Source: Flavobacterium sp.
GTDB lineage: Bacteria > Bacteroidota > Bacteroidia > Flavobacteriales > Flavobacteriaceae
Assembly (NCBI GenBank): GCA_024709705.1
Contig: JANJWE010000280.1
Span: 1 to 9,413 of the forward strand
Length of the DNA: 9,413 bases
Direction of reading: 5' to 3'
The translations under genes and the position numbers were made by a program. This document shows positions 1-6,467 of the stretch, one piece after another (the stretch's first letter is position 1; the number at the start of each line of letters is the position of its first letter). A model generated the notes under the pieces. That model ran no database searches, was not told where the DNA came from, and worked only from the letters and a program-made list of their open reading frames with translations.

Positions 1-2
1 CT

Positions 3-188
3 ATTTACGGAATGAAATCCCGCACCGATCATATTGGTCATACGGCTCATTTTGGGGGTGCTGTAGGAGGTTATGCTTTAACATTGTTTCAATATCCTCA
101 ACTCATCCAGGAAAATACTTTAATGGTGGTACTTTTGGCAATACCCATTTTGATTTTGTTTGTATTAGTAAAAACTGGAAAGTTGTAA
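3..188 (+). CDS. Rhomboid family intramembrane serine protease, C-terminal fragment
   Basis: The reading frame is open from the left edge to a TAA at 186-188 and encodes the last 61 residues of a protein that starts outside the window. The visible part holds GHTAHFGGAVGGY, the rhomboid signature around the catalytic histidine in a late transmembrane helix (the second His of HTAH, codon 48-50), preceded by IYGMKSRTDHI, a typical lead-in. A second hydrophobic helix, with a core like VVLLAIPILILFVLV, ends the protein with a short KTGKL tail. Rhomboids cleave transmembrane substrates within the inner membrane using a Ser-His dyad; the GxSG serine would lie upstream and cannot be checked here. The SIMPL-domain gene follows in the same direction after 73 bp, with its own possible promoter. 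Confidence 0.85.
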   Translation: MYGMKSRTDHIGHTAHFGGAVGGYALTLFQYPQLIQENTLMVVLLAIPILILFVLVKTGKL

Positions 189-212
189 TGTTTTTTAATT
201 ATTCTATTGCAA

Positions 213-241
213 TTGGCACACAAATTGAAAAGGTAGATTTA
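213..241 (+). promoter_or_regulatory. Possible Bacteroidota-type promoter for the SIMPL-domain gene
   Basis: TTG at 213-215 and TAGATTTA at 234-241 are separated by 18 bp. The Bacteroidota consensus is TTG, 17-23 bp, then TAnnTTTG; the final G is replaced by A here. The site ends 20 bp before the ATG, so the leader would be very short. The leader (cAAAAAGAAATC) is A-rich without a Shine-Dalgarno, as is usual in flavobacteria. The match is inexact, and the AT-rich background makes chance matches likely. Confidence 0.35.
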
Positions 242-261
242 AATCAATACAAAAAGAAATC

Positions 262-948
262 ATGAAAACAAGAGTATTAATTCTCGTAGCACTATTATCT
301 ACTTCGCTTTGGGCTCAAGACGGAAAGTTAATTCCACAAGTCACCGTTATGGGTGAAGGTAAAATTAAAGCGGTTCCCGATTTAGCGGTTTTAAGCTTTG
401 GTATAACCCACACCGGAAAAGAAGCCAATGAAGTAAAAAAAGCCAATGATCAAGCTTTGGATAAAGTTTTAAAGTTTATAAAGAAATTTGGAATAGCTAC
501 AACCGATTTTCAAACCACACAAGTTAGCTTGAACAAAAACTACCAATATGACACCAAAAAATATACCTATCAAGCAACGCAGAATCTAACTTTAACGCTT
601 AAAGATATTTCAAAATACGATGCATTGGTGATGGGACTGATGGATAACGGAATAAATACAATTCATCAAGTTGAATTTAAGTCAACTCAAATTGAAATAC
701 TAAAAAGTAATGCTCGTAAATTAGCTATTCAAGATGCTAAGAAAAAGGCTGAAGATTTTGCTGGAGTGTTAAATCAGAAAATTGGGAAAGCATTGAGTAT
801 TTCAGATAATTCGCAGCCCATTTATCCTGTTATGATGAAAAGAACATATGCCAACCCTATGCTGGAGACTGATGCTGCTACAGAAACTTTGGCTATTGGA
901 GAAATTGAAATTTCAATTTCGGTAACGGTCAGTTTTCATTTAGATTAA
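262..948 (+). CDS. SIMPL domain-containing protein (DUF541), secreted/periplasmic
   Basis: This 228-residue protein has an N-terminal signal peptide (basic MKTR, hydrophobic core VLILVALLSTSLW, probable cleavage after AQ near residue 19), followed by one SIMPL/DUF541 domain over roughly residues 25-228. Diagnostic parts are the first strand VTVMGEGKIKAVPDLA (27-42), the helix KLAIQDAKKKAEDFAGVL (153-170) followed by KIGKALSI, and the closing strand GEIEISISVTVSFHLD. Length is normal for the family. SIMPL proteins (for example E. coli YggE and mammalian SIMPL) are poorly defined; YggE has been linked to oxidative stress and BP26 of Brucella forms channel-like oligomers. No enzymatic motif is visible. 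It lies downstream of the rhomboid gene and ends directly in a terminator, so it may be monocistronic or the last gene of a small unit. The family call is firm; the role is unknown. Confidence 0.9.
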   Translation: MKTRVLILVALLSTSLWAQDGKLIPQVTVMGEGKIKAVPDLAVLSFGITHTGKEANEVKKANDQALDKVLKFIKKFGIATTDFQTTQVSLNKNYQYDTKKYTYQATQNLTLTLKDISKYDALVMGLMDNGINTIHQVEFKSTQIEILKSNARKLAIQDAKKKAEDFAGVLNQKIGKALSISDNSQPIYPVMMKRTYANPMLETDAATETLAIGEIEISISVTVSFHLD

Positions 949-981
949 AAAAAAGGGTCTGTAAATCAGACCCTTTTTTTT
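947..981. terminator. Bidirectional Rho-independent terminator
   Basis: The perfect stem GGGTCTG (955-961) / CAGACCC (967-973) has a 5-base loop, flanked by A-tract 947-954 and T-tract 974-981. Because A- and T-runs flank both sides, it can act in both directions, ending the SIMPL gene (+) and the kefC-like gene (-). It overlaps both stop codons: the last two bases of the + TAA start the A-tract, and the - TAA lies in the T-tract. Confidence 0.93.
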
Positions 982-2854
982 AGGTATTTATTTGTTTTTT
1001 CAAATGTTCACTATCCCAAGCATGGTCAGAACTTGAAAAGTTGATGTGCATATCGTTTTTCAAGAGTTCTTCTTGCATTTCAATCTCATCTTTAACCGTG
1101 GCTAAATAAGCCATTTTATCATGACGTTTTGAGGCTAATTTTCGAATTGCGGCTTCGTCATATTTTATAAATCTTTGACCTTGTCTGGTAGCCGAATATT
1201 TTCGATGTCCGAGTTGTGTTAGGGCATCAACTCCCAAGTGTACTGCTGTGTATAAAGTTTCTCTGTAAATTTTGTCTACTCCATGATCTATAAGTTCGTA
1301 GGCATCAACACGATTTCTCGCTCTGGTTAAGATGTTTAGATGCGGAAAATGTTTTCTTAATAATTCTACAACACTCAAATTTACCTCCGGGTTGTCTATC
1401 GCGGCAATAAAAATTTTTGCATTTTCTGCACCCGCAGCTTTTAAAAGTTCCAAACGGGTTGCGTCTCCATAATATACTTTGAATCCCATTTTTCGCAACA
1501 AATCTACGCGATCCGAATCGTGATCTAAAATTGTGGCTTTAACGCCATTGGCTTTAAGTAATCTTCCAATTGTGCTACCAAAATGACCAAAACCGGCAAT
1601 AATTACTTCATTGTTTTCATCAATAAAATCGGCTTCCTTTTCATTTTTTTCTTTAACCCCAAAATACGGATCAATCCATTTCTCATTAATTAGTAATAGA
1701 AAGGGGGTAGATACCATGCTTAGGGCGATGATTGCCATAATTTGATTTGCTAAAAGCGATGTTAGTATACCCAATTGGGTTGAGAAACTGAGAATTACAA
1801 ATCCAAATTCACCGGCTTGACTTAACCCAAATGAAAACAAAAAATTTTGATCGTTACTTTTTTTGTAAATTTTTCCAATGGCAAATAAAACGATAAATTT
1901 TATACCGGTAAGTACAGCTCCAAAGACAAAAATGAAAATAGGGTTTTCCATGATCAATTGAAAATTGATAGACGCTCCAACTCCTATAAAAAATAAACCC
2001 AAAAGTAATCCTTTGAATGGGGCAATATCGCCTTCTAATTCATGTCTAAATTCAGAGTTGGCCAATACAACTCCGGCCATAAAAGCCCCAAGAGCCGGAC
2101 TTAAACCAACTAATTGCATCAAATAGGAAACCCCAACTACCAACAAAAGGGCGGTAGCAGTGAAAAGTTCTTGTAATCGGGTTTTGGCAATTACATGAAG
2201 TAAGGGTACAATAATAAATCGACCAGAAAAATATATAATGGCAATGGCAAAAACTACGATTAGTGTTTGTAACCAACCTGCAAAATCACTAATTAAAGAG
2301 GTGTGTATTTCAGAATTTTCACTTGTAATTTCTCCACTAATCAACAATGGAATAATAGCTAAAATGGGTATTACAGCAATATCTTGGAATAAAAGTACTG
2401 CAAATGATGACCGCCCCATTGAAGTTTGGGATAACCCTTTTTCTTTAAGGGTTTGTAAAACGATAGCTGTTGAAGAAAGCGATAAAGCCAAACAAATAAC
2501 TAAATTGGTTTGCCAACTCCAATCCATAAAAATGAAACACAGAAGAAAAAGGAGTAAACTACTTCCTATCAGTTGAAGCGAGCCCATACCCAGAATGAAC
2601 TTTCGCATTTTCCAGAATTTATAGGGATCGAGTTCTAAACCAATAAGAAATAGCATCATAACCACACCAAATTCAGCAAAATGCATAATGTCTTCTCCTT
2701 TGGTACCTATTAATCCTAAAACAAATGGACCAATGATTATTCCAGCAAATAAATAGCCTAAAATAGAACTGAGTCCCATTTTTTTGGCAAAAGGAACACA
2801 TACAACAGCGGCGGTTAAATAAATAATAGCCTGAACAAAGAAACTGTTATCCAT
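980..2854 (-). CDS. kefC: KefC-like glutathione-regulated K+/H+ antiporter (CPA2 family)
   Basis: This 624-residue inner-membrane protein has an N-terminal Na+/H+-exchanger domain (about residues 5-390, around 12 hydrophobic segments), then a cytoplasmic TrkA-N/KTN domain (about 415-530). The exchanger domain carries SSTAIVLQTL (127-136) and GRSSFAVLLFQDIAVIP (147-163), with the conserved QD pair of the ion path. HELEGDIAPF at 271-280 matches the Kef loop that contacts the KTN domain and keeps its two acidic residues (E274, D276 by count). The KTN domain has the Rossmann motif GFGHFG (421-426), the acidic LDHD after strand 2 (443-446) and YYGDATRLELL (461-471), all close to E. coli KefC. Kef proteins release K+ and acidify the cytoplasm when glutathione adducts replace glutathione on the KTN domain. 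The start overlaps the upstream kefF-like gene by 8 bp, the arrangement expected for a KefFC pair. The C-terminal tail after about 560 looks unrelated to E. coli KefC. Ligand identity is unproven in this lineage. Confidence 0.9.
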   Translation of the reverse strand: MDNSFFVQAIIYLTAAVVCVPFAKKMGLSSILGYLFAGIIIGPFVLGLIGTKGEDIMHFAEFGVVMMLFLIGLELDPYKFWKMRKFILGMGSLQLIGSSLLLFLLCFIFMDWSWQTNLVICLALSLSSTAIVLQTLKEKGLSQTSMGRSSFAVLLFQDIAVIPILAIIPLLISGEITSENSEIHTSLISDFAGWLQTLIVVFAIAIIYFSGRFIIVPLLHVIAKTRLQELFTATALLLVVGVSYLMQLVGLSPALGAFMAGVVLANSEFRHELEGDIAPFKGLLLGLFFIGVGASINFQLIMENPIFIFVFGAVLTGIKFIVLFAIGKIYKKSNDQNFLFSFGLSQAGEFGFVILSFSTQLGILTSLLANQIMAIIALSMVSTPFLLLINEKWIDPYFGVKEKNEKEADFIDENNEVIIAGFGHFGSTIGRLLKANGVKATILDHDSDRVDLLRKMGFKVYYGDATRLELLKAAGAENAKIFIAAIDNPEVNLSVVELLRKHFPHLNILTRARNRVDAYELIDHGVDKIYRETLYTAVHLGVDALTQLGHRKYSATRQGQRFIKYDEAAIRKLASKRHDKMAYLATVKDEIEMQEELLKNDMHINFSSSDHAWDSEHLKKQINT

Positions 2855-3461
2855 GATTTTTCAATTTAAAATGAAACCAATCATTTAAATAAAAGTGCGT
2901 ATTAACTTCGTTAATATCGATGTTGTTGGAGCGTAAGTGTTTTAGTAAATCGGAATAGGTTTGACCGAATCGATTAGCCTCTTTTTCATCCATTTGATGG
3001 GTGCCATGAACTACAAAAGGAGGAAGATATTCCATTTTACATACTTTGGCAGTTTGATTAAAAGGCTCTAAAAGTTCCGGAATAGTATACCGGTCTTTAC
3101 CTGTATTACAGTAATTTTTTTGAGCACCACCGGTAGTTATTACTTGAAATATTTTTTTGCTAGATAAAGCATTACCTTGTGTTCCATAGGCCCAATTGTA
3201 CTCCAAAACCATGTCTATCCATTGTTTGAGTAAAGGTGGACAACTATACCAATATAAAGGATGATGCCAAATGATGATATCGTGAGATTCTAATAAAGCC
3301 TGTTCTTTTTTTACATCAATATCAAATTCAGGATAAGCTTCATACAAATCATGAAATGTAATGCCTTCCAATTGAGGTATTTTAGAAACCAAGGCTTTAT
3401 TAACCATTGATTTTTCTAATAATGGATGAGCAAACAAAATAAGAATTTTTGATGTTTTCAT
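2847..3461 (-). CDS. KefF/KefG-like NAD(P)H oxidoreductase, Kef ancillary subunit
   Basis: This 204-residue flavodoxin-fold protein belongs to the NQO/KefF/KefG group. Motifs seen are ILILFAHPLLEKS (6-18, FMN phosphate region), HHPLYWYSCPPLLKQWIDMV (66-85, the hallmark of the Kef ancillary proteins), WAYGTQG (90-96) and TTGG (109-112, flavin contact). E. coli KefF and KefG are 176 and 184 residues, so this one is slightly longer, mostly at the C-terminus. In E. coli KefF binds the KefC dimer, is needed for full efflux activity and reduces quinones and other electrophiles, linking detoxification to K+ efflux. Here the gene directly precedes the kefC-like gene, with an ATGGATAA overlap (8 bp) that suggests translational coupling. 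It starts 30 bp after the purB stop, with no terminator between. Sequence alone does not separate KefF from KefG orthology, so no symbol is given; partnership with the adjacent antiporter is strongly supported by position. Confidence 0.87.
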   Translation of the reverse strand: MKTSKILILFAHPLLEKSMVNKALVSKIPQLEGITFHDLYEAYPEFDIDVKKEQALLESHDIIIWHHPLYWYSCPPLLKQWIDMVLEYNWAYGTQGNALSSKKIFQVITTGGAQKNYCNTGKDRYTIPELLEPFNQTAKVCKMEYLPPFVVHGTHQMDEKEANRFGQTYSDLLKHLRSNNIDINEVNTHFYLNDWFHFKLKNHG

Positions 3462-3491
3462 TTATAAATATTACGTGACAGGATGATTTAG

Positions 3492-4838
3492 TTAAATACC
3501 CAGATAATTGGATGGCGTTATTTGTAATAACTCATTTTTAATCGAATCCGATACAGTTAATGTATGAATAAATTTATGAATAGTTTGCTGATTTATAGGT
3601 TCATTAGTTCGCGTAAGTCCTTTTAAAGCTTCATAAGGATTCGGATAACTTTCTCTTCGTAATATAGTTTGAATAGCCTCGGCAACTACAGCCCAATTTT
3701 GATCTAAATCGTCTTCTAATTTGGCAGAGTTAAGTACTAATTTGTCTAAGCCTTTTAACGTGGCTTCAAAACCTATTAGTGTATGTCCAATGGGAACCCC
3801 AATGTTTCTCAAAACGGTACTGTCGGTTAAGTCTCTTTGTAATCTAGACAAGGGTAATTTAGCAGAAAGATGTTCAAAAATGGCATTGGCTATGCCTAAA
3901 TTTCCTTCAGAATTTTCAAAATCTATAGGATTTACTTTGTGAGGCATGGCAGAAGATCCAATTTCGTCTGCTTTGATTTTTTGTTTAAAATAGTCCATAG
4001 ATACATAGGTCCAAATATCTCTATCCAAATCAATAAGTATAGTATTGATGCGTTTTAAACAATCAAAATAAGCAGCAATATGATCGTAATGTTCAATTTG
4101 TGTAGTTGGAAACGAGTGGTGTAAACCTAGTATTTCTTCAACAAAAGAGGTTCCAAATTGTTTCCAATCTATTGAAGGGTAGGCTACATGATGAGCATTG
4201 TAATTTCCGGTTGCTCCACCAAATTTGGCTGCAAAGGGAATATTGAAAAGTAAACGCATTTGTTCTTCTAAACGTTCTACAAAAACACCAATTTCTTTAC
4301 CCAATCGGGTTGGAGAGGCTGGCTGACCGTGCGTACGAGCCAACATTGGTATAGCAGACCATTCTTGAGAAAGAGACTTTAATTTTGCAACCAATTGAAT
4401 CAATAAAGGTAAATATACTTTTTCAAAACTTTCTTTAACCGATAAAGGAATGGCTGTATTATTGATATCTTGTGAGGTTAATCCAAAATGGATGAATTCT
4501 TTATAGGATTGAAGACCTAAATTGTCAAATTCGTTTTTTATGAAATACTCTACAGCTTTAACATCATGATTGGTTGTTTTTTCAATCTCTTTAATTGCAA
4601 GAGCATTTTCAGTAGAAAAATTTTTATAAATAGCACGTAAGGACTCAAAAATTTCAGGGTTGATGTTTTTTAATTGCGGTAACGGAATTTGACAAAGTGC
4701 AATAAAATATTCAATTTCAATCCAAACTCTATATCTGATGAGTGCCTCTTCAGAAAAATAGGGGGAAAGCGATTGCGTTTTGTTACGGTACCTGCCGTCA
4801 ATAGGAGAAATGGCGTTTAATTCGTTTAGAGAGTTCAT
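3492..4838 (-). CDS. purB: Adenylosuccinate lyase
   Basis: PurB catalyses two steps of purine synthesis: SAICAR to AICAR plus fumarate, and adenylosuccinate to AMP plus fumarate. The 448-residue protein is the long E. coli-type enzyme (456 residues there). It opens with LNAISPIDGRYRNKT (6-20), has the substrate-binding TTNHDVKAVEYF (88-99), the TSQDINNTA segment (121-129), the general-acid region MLARTHGQPASPTRLG (165-180, H170) and the fumarase/aspartase superfamily signature GSSAMPHKVNPIDFENSEGN (294-313) with the catalytic serine of the flexible loop (S295/S296). Nothing is missing. The ATG is preceded by an A/C-rich leader of about 35-40 nt below a good promoter. It is probably the first gene of a purB-kefF-kefC transcription unit: there is no terminator in the 30 bp after its stop. 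The metabolic link between purine synthesis and the Kef pair is not obvious. Confidence 0.97.
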   Translation of the reverse strand: MNSLNELNAISPIDGRYRNKTQSLSPYFSEEALIRYRVWIEIEYFIALCQIPLPQLKNINPEIFESLRAIYKNFSTENALAIKEIEKTTNHDVKAVEYFIKNEFDNLGLQSYKEFIHFGLTSQDINNTAIPLSVKESFEKVYLPLLIQLVAKLKSLSQEWSAIPMLARTHGQPASPTRLGKEIGVFVERLEEQMRLLFNIPFAAKFGGATGNYNAHHVAYPSIDWKQFGTSFVEEILGLHHSFPTTQIEHYDHIAAYFDCLKRINTILIDLDRDIWTYVSMDYFKQKIKADEIGSSAMPHKVNPIDFENSEGNLGIANAIFEHLSAKLPLSRLQRDLTDSTVLRNIGVPIGHTLIGFEATLKGLDKLVLNSAKLEDDLDQNWAVVAEAIQTILRRESYPNPYEALKGLTRTNEPINQQTIHKFIHTLTVSDSIKNELLQITPSNYLGI

Positions 4839-4880
4839 GTGTTGTGTTGTTTTGAAAAATAGTCAGATTGATTTGTGTTG

Positions 4881-4913
4881 CAAATATAAGTTTTATCCTC
4901 AAGAAATTATCAA
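4881..4913 (-). promoter_or_regulatory. Bacteroidota-type promoter of purB
   Basis: Read on the minus strand, TTG (4913-4911) is followed after 22 bp by TATATTTG (4888-4881), an exact match to the TAnnTTTG -7 element used by the flavobacterial primary sigma factor, whose usual spacing is 17-23 bp. Transcription would start near 4875, giving a leader of roughly 36 nt before the purB ATG. The 97-bp gap between sir2 and purB holds nothing else clear, and the leader is too short for a purine riboswitch. A second TTG (4902-4900) is only 11 bp away, too close. Confidence 0.65.
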
Positions 4914-4935
4914 ACCCAAAAGGGTATTCTTCATT

Positions 4936-5631
4936 TTAAGTACAGTATTCTTTAAGTAATTTCTCTTTCAGAATTGCCATTCCTTCAGTACCTTTTTTGG
5001 AAATTACATGTAACGGATTTGAAATTTTTATGGAGTTTAACGGATTGGGATCAATGTAAAAAATGGGTATTTCTGGCATTGTGTAGTGCATTAATCCTGC
5101 AGCAGGATATACTTGTAACGATGTTCCAATTACAATCAGAATATCAGCGGCTTCGGTATATTGTATAGCTTCCTGCATGGCAGGAACTTCCTCTCCAAAC
5201 CAAACAATATGAGGTCTTAAGGGATGACCAAAAATATCGGTATCGGATAATTTTAAATCGGTTTTCCAATCCAAAATTATATCAGGATAGTTAGTACTTC
5301 TCACTTTAAGCAACTCACCATGCAGGTGTACTACTTTTTGACTTCCGGCTCTTTCATGAAGATCGTCTACGTTTTGGGTTATAATCTGTACATCAAAATA
5401 TGTTTCGAGTTCTACAAGGATTTTATGAGCTTCATTTGGAGATACTTCTAACAGTTGCTTTCGACGTTGGTTGTAGAATTCCAAAACCAATTCAGGATTC
5501 TTTTTCCAACCTTCCGGTGTTGCTACAAGAGCGACATCATGTCCTTCCCACAATCCGTTGGCATCTCTAAAAGTTTGAATACCACTTTCTGCACTTATTC
5601 CTGCACCTGATAATACTACTATTTTTTGCAT
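4936..5631 (-). CDS. Sir2-family NAD-dependent protein deacylase, zinc-tetrad-less, SIRT5/CobB type
   Basis: Sirtuins remove acyl groups from lysine using NAD+. From the ATG at 5631 the protein has 231 residues and carries all the NAD and catalytic motifs: GAGISAESGIQTFR (9-22), TQNVDDLHERAGS (85-97), catalytic His104 in HLHGEL, RPHIVWFGE (129-137), GTSLQVYPAAG (169-179) and IDPNP (193-197). Tyr53 and Arg56 in EFYNQRR match the Tyr/Arg pair that lets SIRT5 and CobB accept succinyl- and malonyl-lysine. The region between HGEL and RPHIVWF, where most sirtuins hold four zinc-binding cysteines, has no cysteine; the only Cys in the protein is next to last. An ATG 18 bp further up (5649) would add MGFIFS, but it lies inside the terminator hairpin and would precede the usual MxKIVVLSGAG start, so 5631 is preferred. 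There is no Shine-Dalgarno. The gene lies between the anti-sigma gene and purB, all leftward. A cobB symbol would be plausible but is withheld because activity is not shown. Confidence 0.9.
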   Translation of the reverse strand: MQKIVVLSGAGISAESGIQTFRDANGLWEGHDVALVATPEGWKKNPELVLEFYNQRRKQLLEVSPNEAHKILVELETYFDVQIITQNVDDLHERAGSQKVVHLHGELLKVRSTNYPDIILDWKTDLKLSDTDIFGHPLRPHIVWFGEEVPAMQEAIQYTEAADILIVIGTSLQVYPAAGLMHYTMPEIPIFYIDPNPLNSIKISNPLHVISKKGTEGMAILKEKLLKEYCT

Positions 5632-5633
5632 AC

Positions 5634-5669
5634 TAAAAATAAACCCCAATCATTTGAATGGGGTCTTTT
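5634..5669 (-). terminator. Rho-independent terminator after the sigma/anti-sigma pair
   Basis: On the minus strand, ACCCCA (5664-5659) pairs with TGGGGT (5648-5643), with an A-A mismatch and then three more pairs inside. An A-rich run lies upstream and TTTATTTTTAG follows (5642-5632). It sits 9 bp below the anti-sigma stop, and its tail runs almost into the preferred sir2 ATG. It should end most transcription of the sigma operon before sir2. Confidence 0.75.
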
Positions 5670-5672
5670 AAT

Positions 5673-6467
5673 TTAAACTTTTCCTAAAGTGTACAGTTGT
5701 TCAAGAGTTGGTGAAGCACTTCCTCCGGCCGGTTCCAGTGTGATACCAAAAGCTTCAGCATCACCCACATTTTCTACTTCAAAGATTCGTTTGGCTTGAC
5801 CTTTAAAATTATCTAAAAGACCTATACTTGTAGGAGTAAGTGGGTTGAGTTTTAAAGCCCAAACTTGATATACATAGCCATCCGGTGGTTCAGGTAATCC
5901 AGCCCCATCTATATATACGCTTTGCGTTTCTTGATTCCAATATACTTTGGCAAAAGAGTTAGGAGATACTTCTTGACCGGCCAATGGAATGATGGTATTT
6001 TTTGGGTCTCTTATTAAAGCCAGCATTTCTTCATTCTCCGAGTTTTTGATTTGTAAGGATTTAAATTCGGTATCTAACTTTTCTTTTTCAGTTTCTAATC
6101 CAACAATGGTTTGCTTGGAGGTTTCGTTGAGCTGGAACAAGTAAACTCCGCCAAAAAGAAAAATTGCTGCTGCAGCCCAACCCACGTAAGCTAAGAAATT
6201 GGTTTTGGGTTTTGGTGTTAGAGGGATTACTTTTTCTTCAATTTCTCCAAAAATTTGTTTTTTGATCGCTTCGTAATTTTTTCCGGACAATCGAGGAGCA
6301 ATACTACCGGAAAGATAAACCATTGCTTTTTCAATTTCCATTATTTCGGATTTGATTTCAGGATATTCAAGAGCTTTTTGGGAAACTTCTTCAGCTTCGG
6401 TCTCGTTGAGTTTTCCGTAAACATAAAGTTCCAGAATGCCTGATTCTATGTATTCTTTTGTATTCAT
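5673..6467 (-). CDS. RskA-type anti-sigma factor
   Basis: This 264-residue single-pass membrane protein is predicted to hold the adjacent ECF sigma factor inactive. Residues 1-75 form the cytoplasmic sigma-binding part (MNTKEYIESGILELYVYGKL then an E-rich helical stretch), with no His/Cys zinc motif of the ZAS type. One transmembrane helix spans about 91-112 (FLAYVGWAAAAIFLFGGVYLF). A charged, probably coiled-coil segment covers 114-150. The outer part (155-264) is the RskA C-terminal domain: PLAGQ, AKVYWNQETQSVYIDGAGLP, PPDGYVYQVWALK and the closing FGITLEPAGGSASPT. The start overlaps the sigma stop in ATGA (6467-6464), typical of translational coupling for cognate pairs. Release would be by regulated proteolysis as in related systems; no protease gene for that is adjacent, although a rhomboid protease fragment lies about 5.5 kb away with no demonstrated link. 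Confidence 0.9.
   Translation of the reverse strand: MNTKEYIESGILELYVYGKLNETEAEEVSQKALEYPEIKSEIMEIEKAMVYLSGSIAPRLSGKNYEAIKKQIFGEIEEKVIPLTPKPKTNFLAYVGWAAAAIFLFGGVYLFQLNETSKQTIVGLETEKEKLDTEFKSLQIKNSENEEMLALIRDPKNTIIPLAGQEVSPNSFAKVYWNQETQSVYIDGAGLPEPPDGYVYQVWALKLNPLTPTSIGLLDNFKGQAKRIFEVENVGDAEAFGITLEPAGGSASPTLEQLYTLGKV

Noticed and set aside
2052..2576. Open frames of 74 codons (-) and 112 codons (+) within the kefC-like gene
   Set aside because: Both lie inside the membrane-domain coding region in other frames, have no recognisable domain and no leader or promoter of their own.
3721..3942. Plus-strand open frame inside purB, with similar short ones inside sir2, the anti-sigma and the sigma genes
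   Set aside because: They are antisense shadows of well-supported genes with compositions typical of reversed coding sequence.
4911..4925. Small ACCC/GGGT hairpin after sir2 as a terminator
   Set aside because: The stem has only four pairs and is not followed by a clean T-run on the minus strand; it overlaps the TTG of the purB promoter, so it may be incidental.
5632..5649. Longer sir2 start adding MGFIFS
   Set aside because: The upstream ATG sits inside the terminator stem, and the family normally begins directly at the MxKIVVLSGAG strand; 5631 fits better.
3..5700. Possible functional link between the rhomboid protease fragment and the RskA-type anti-sigma factor
   Set aside because: They are about 5.5 kb apart with unrelated genes between and on opposite strands; nothing in the sequence supports a substrate relationship.
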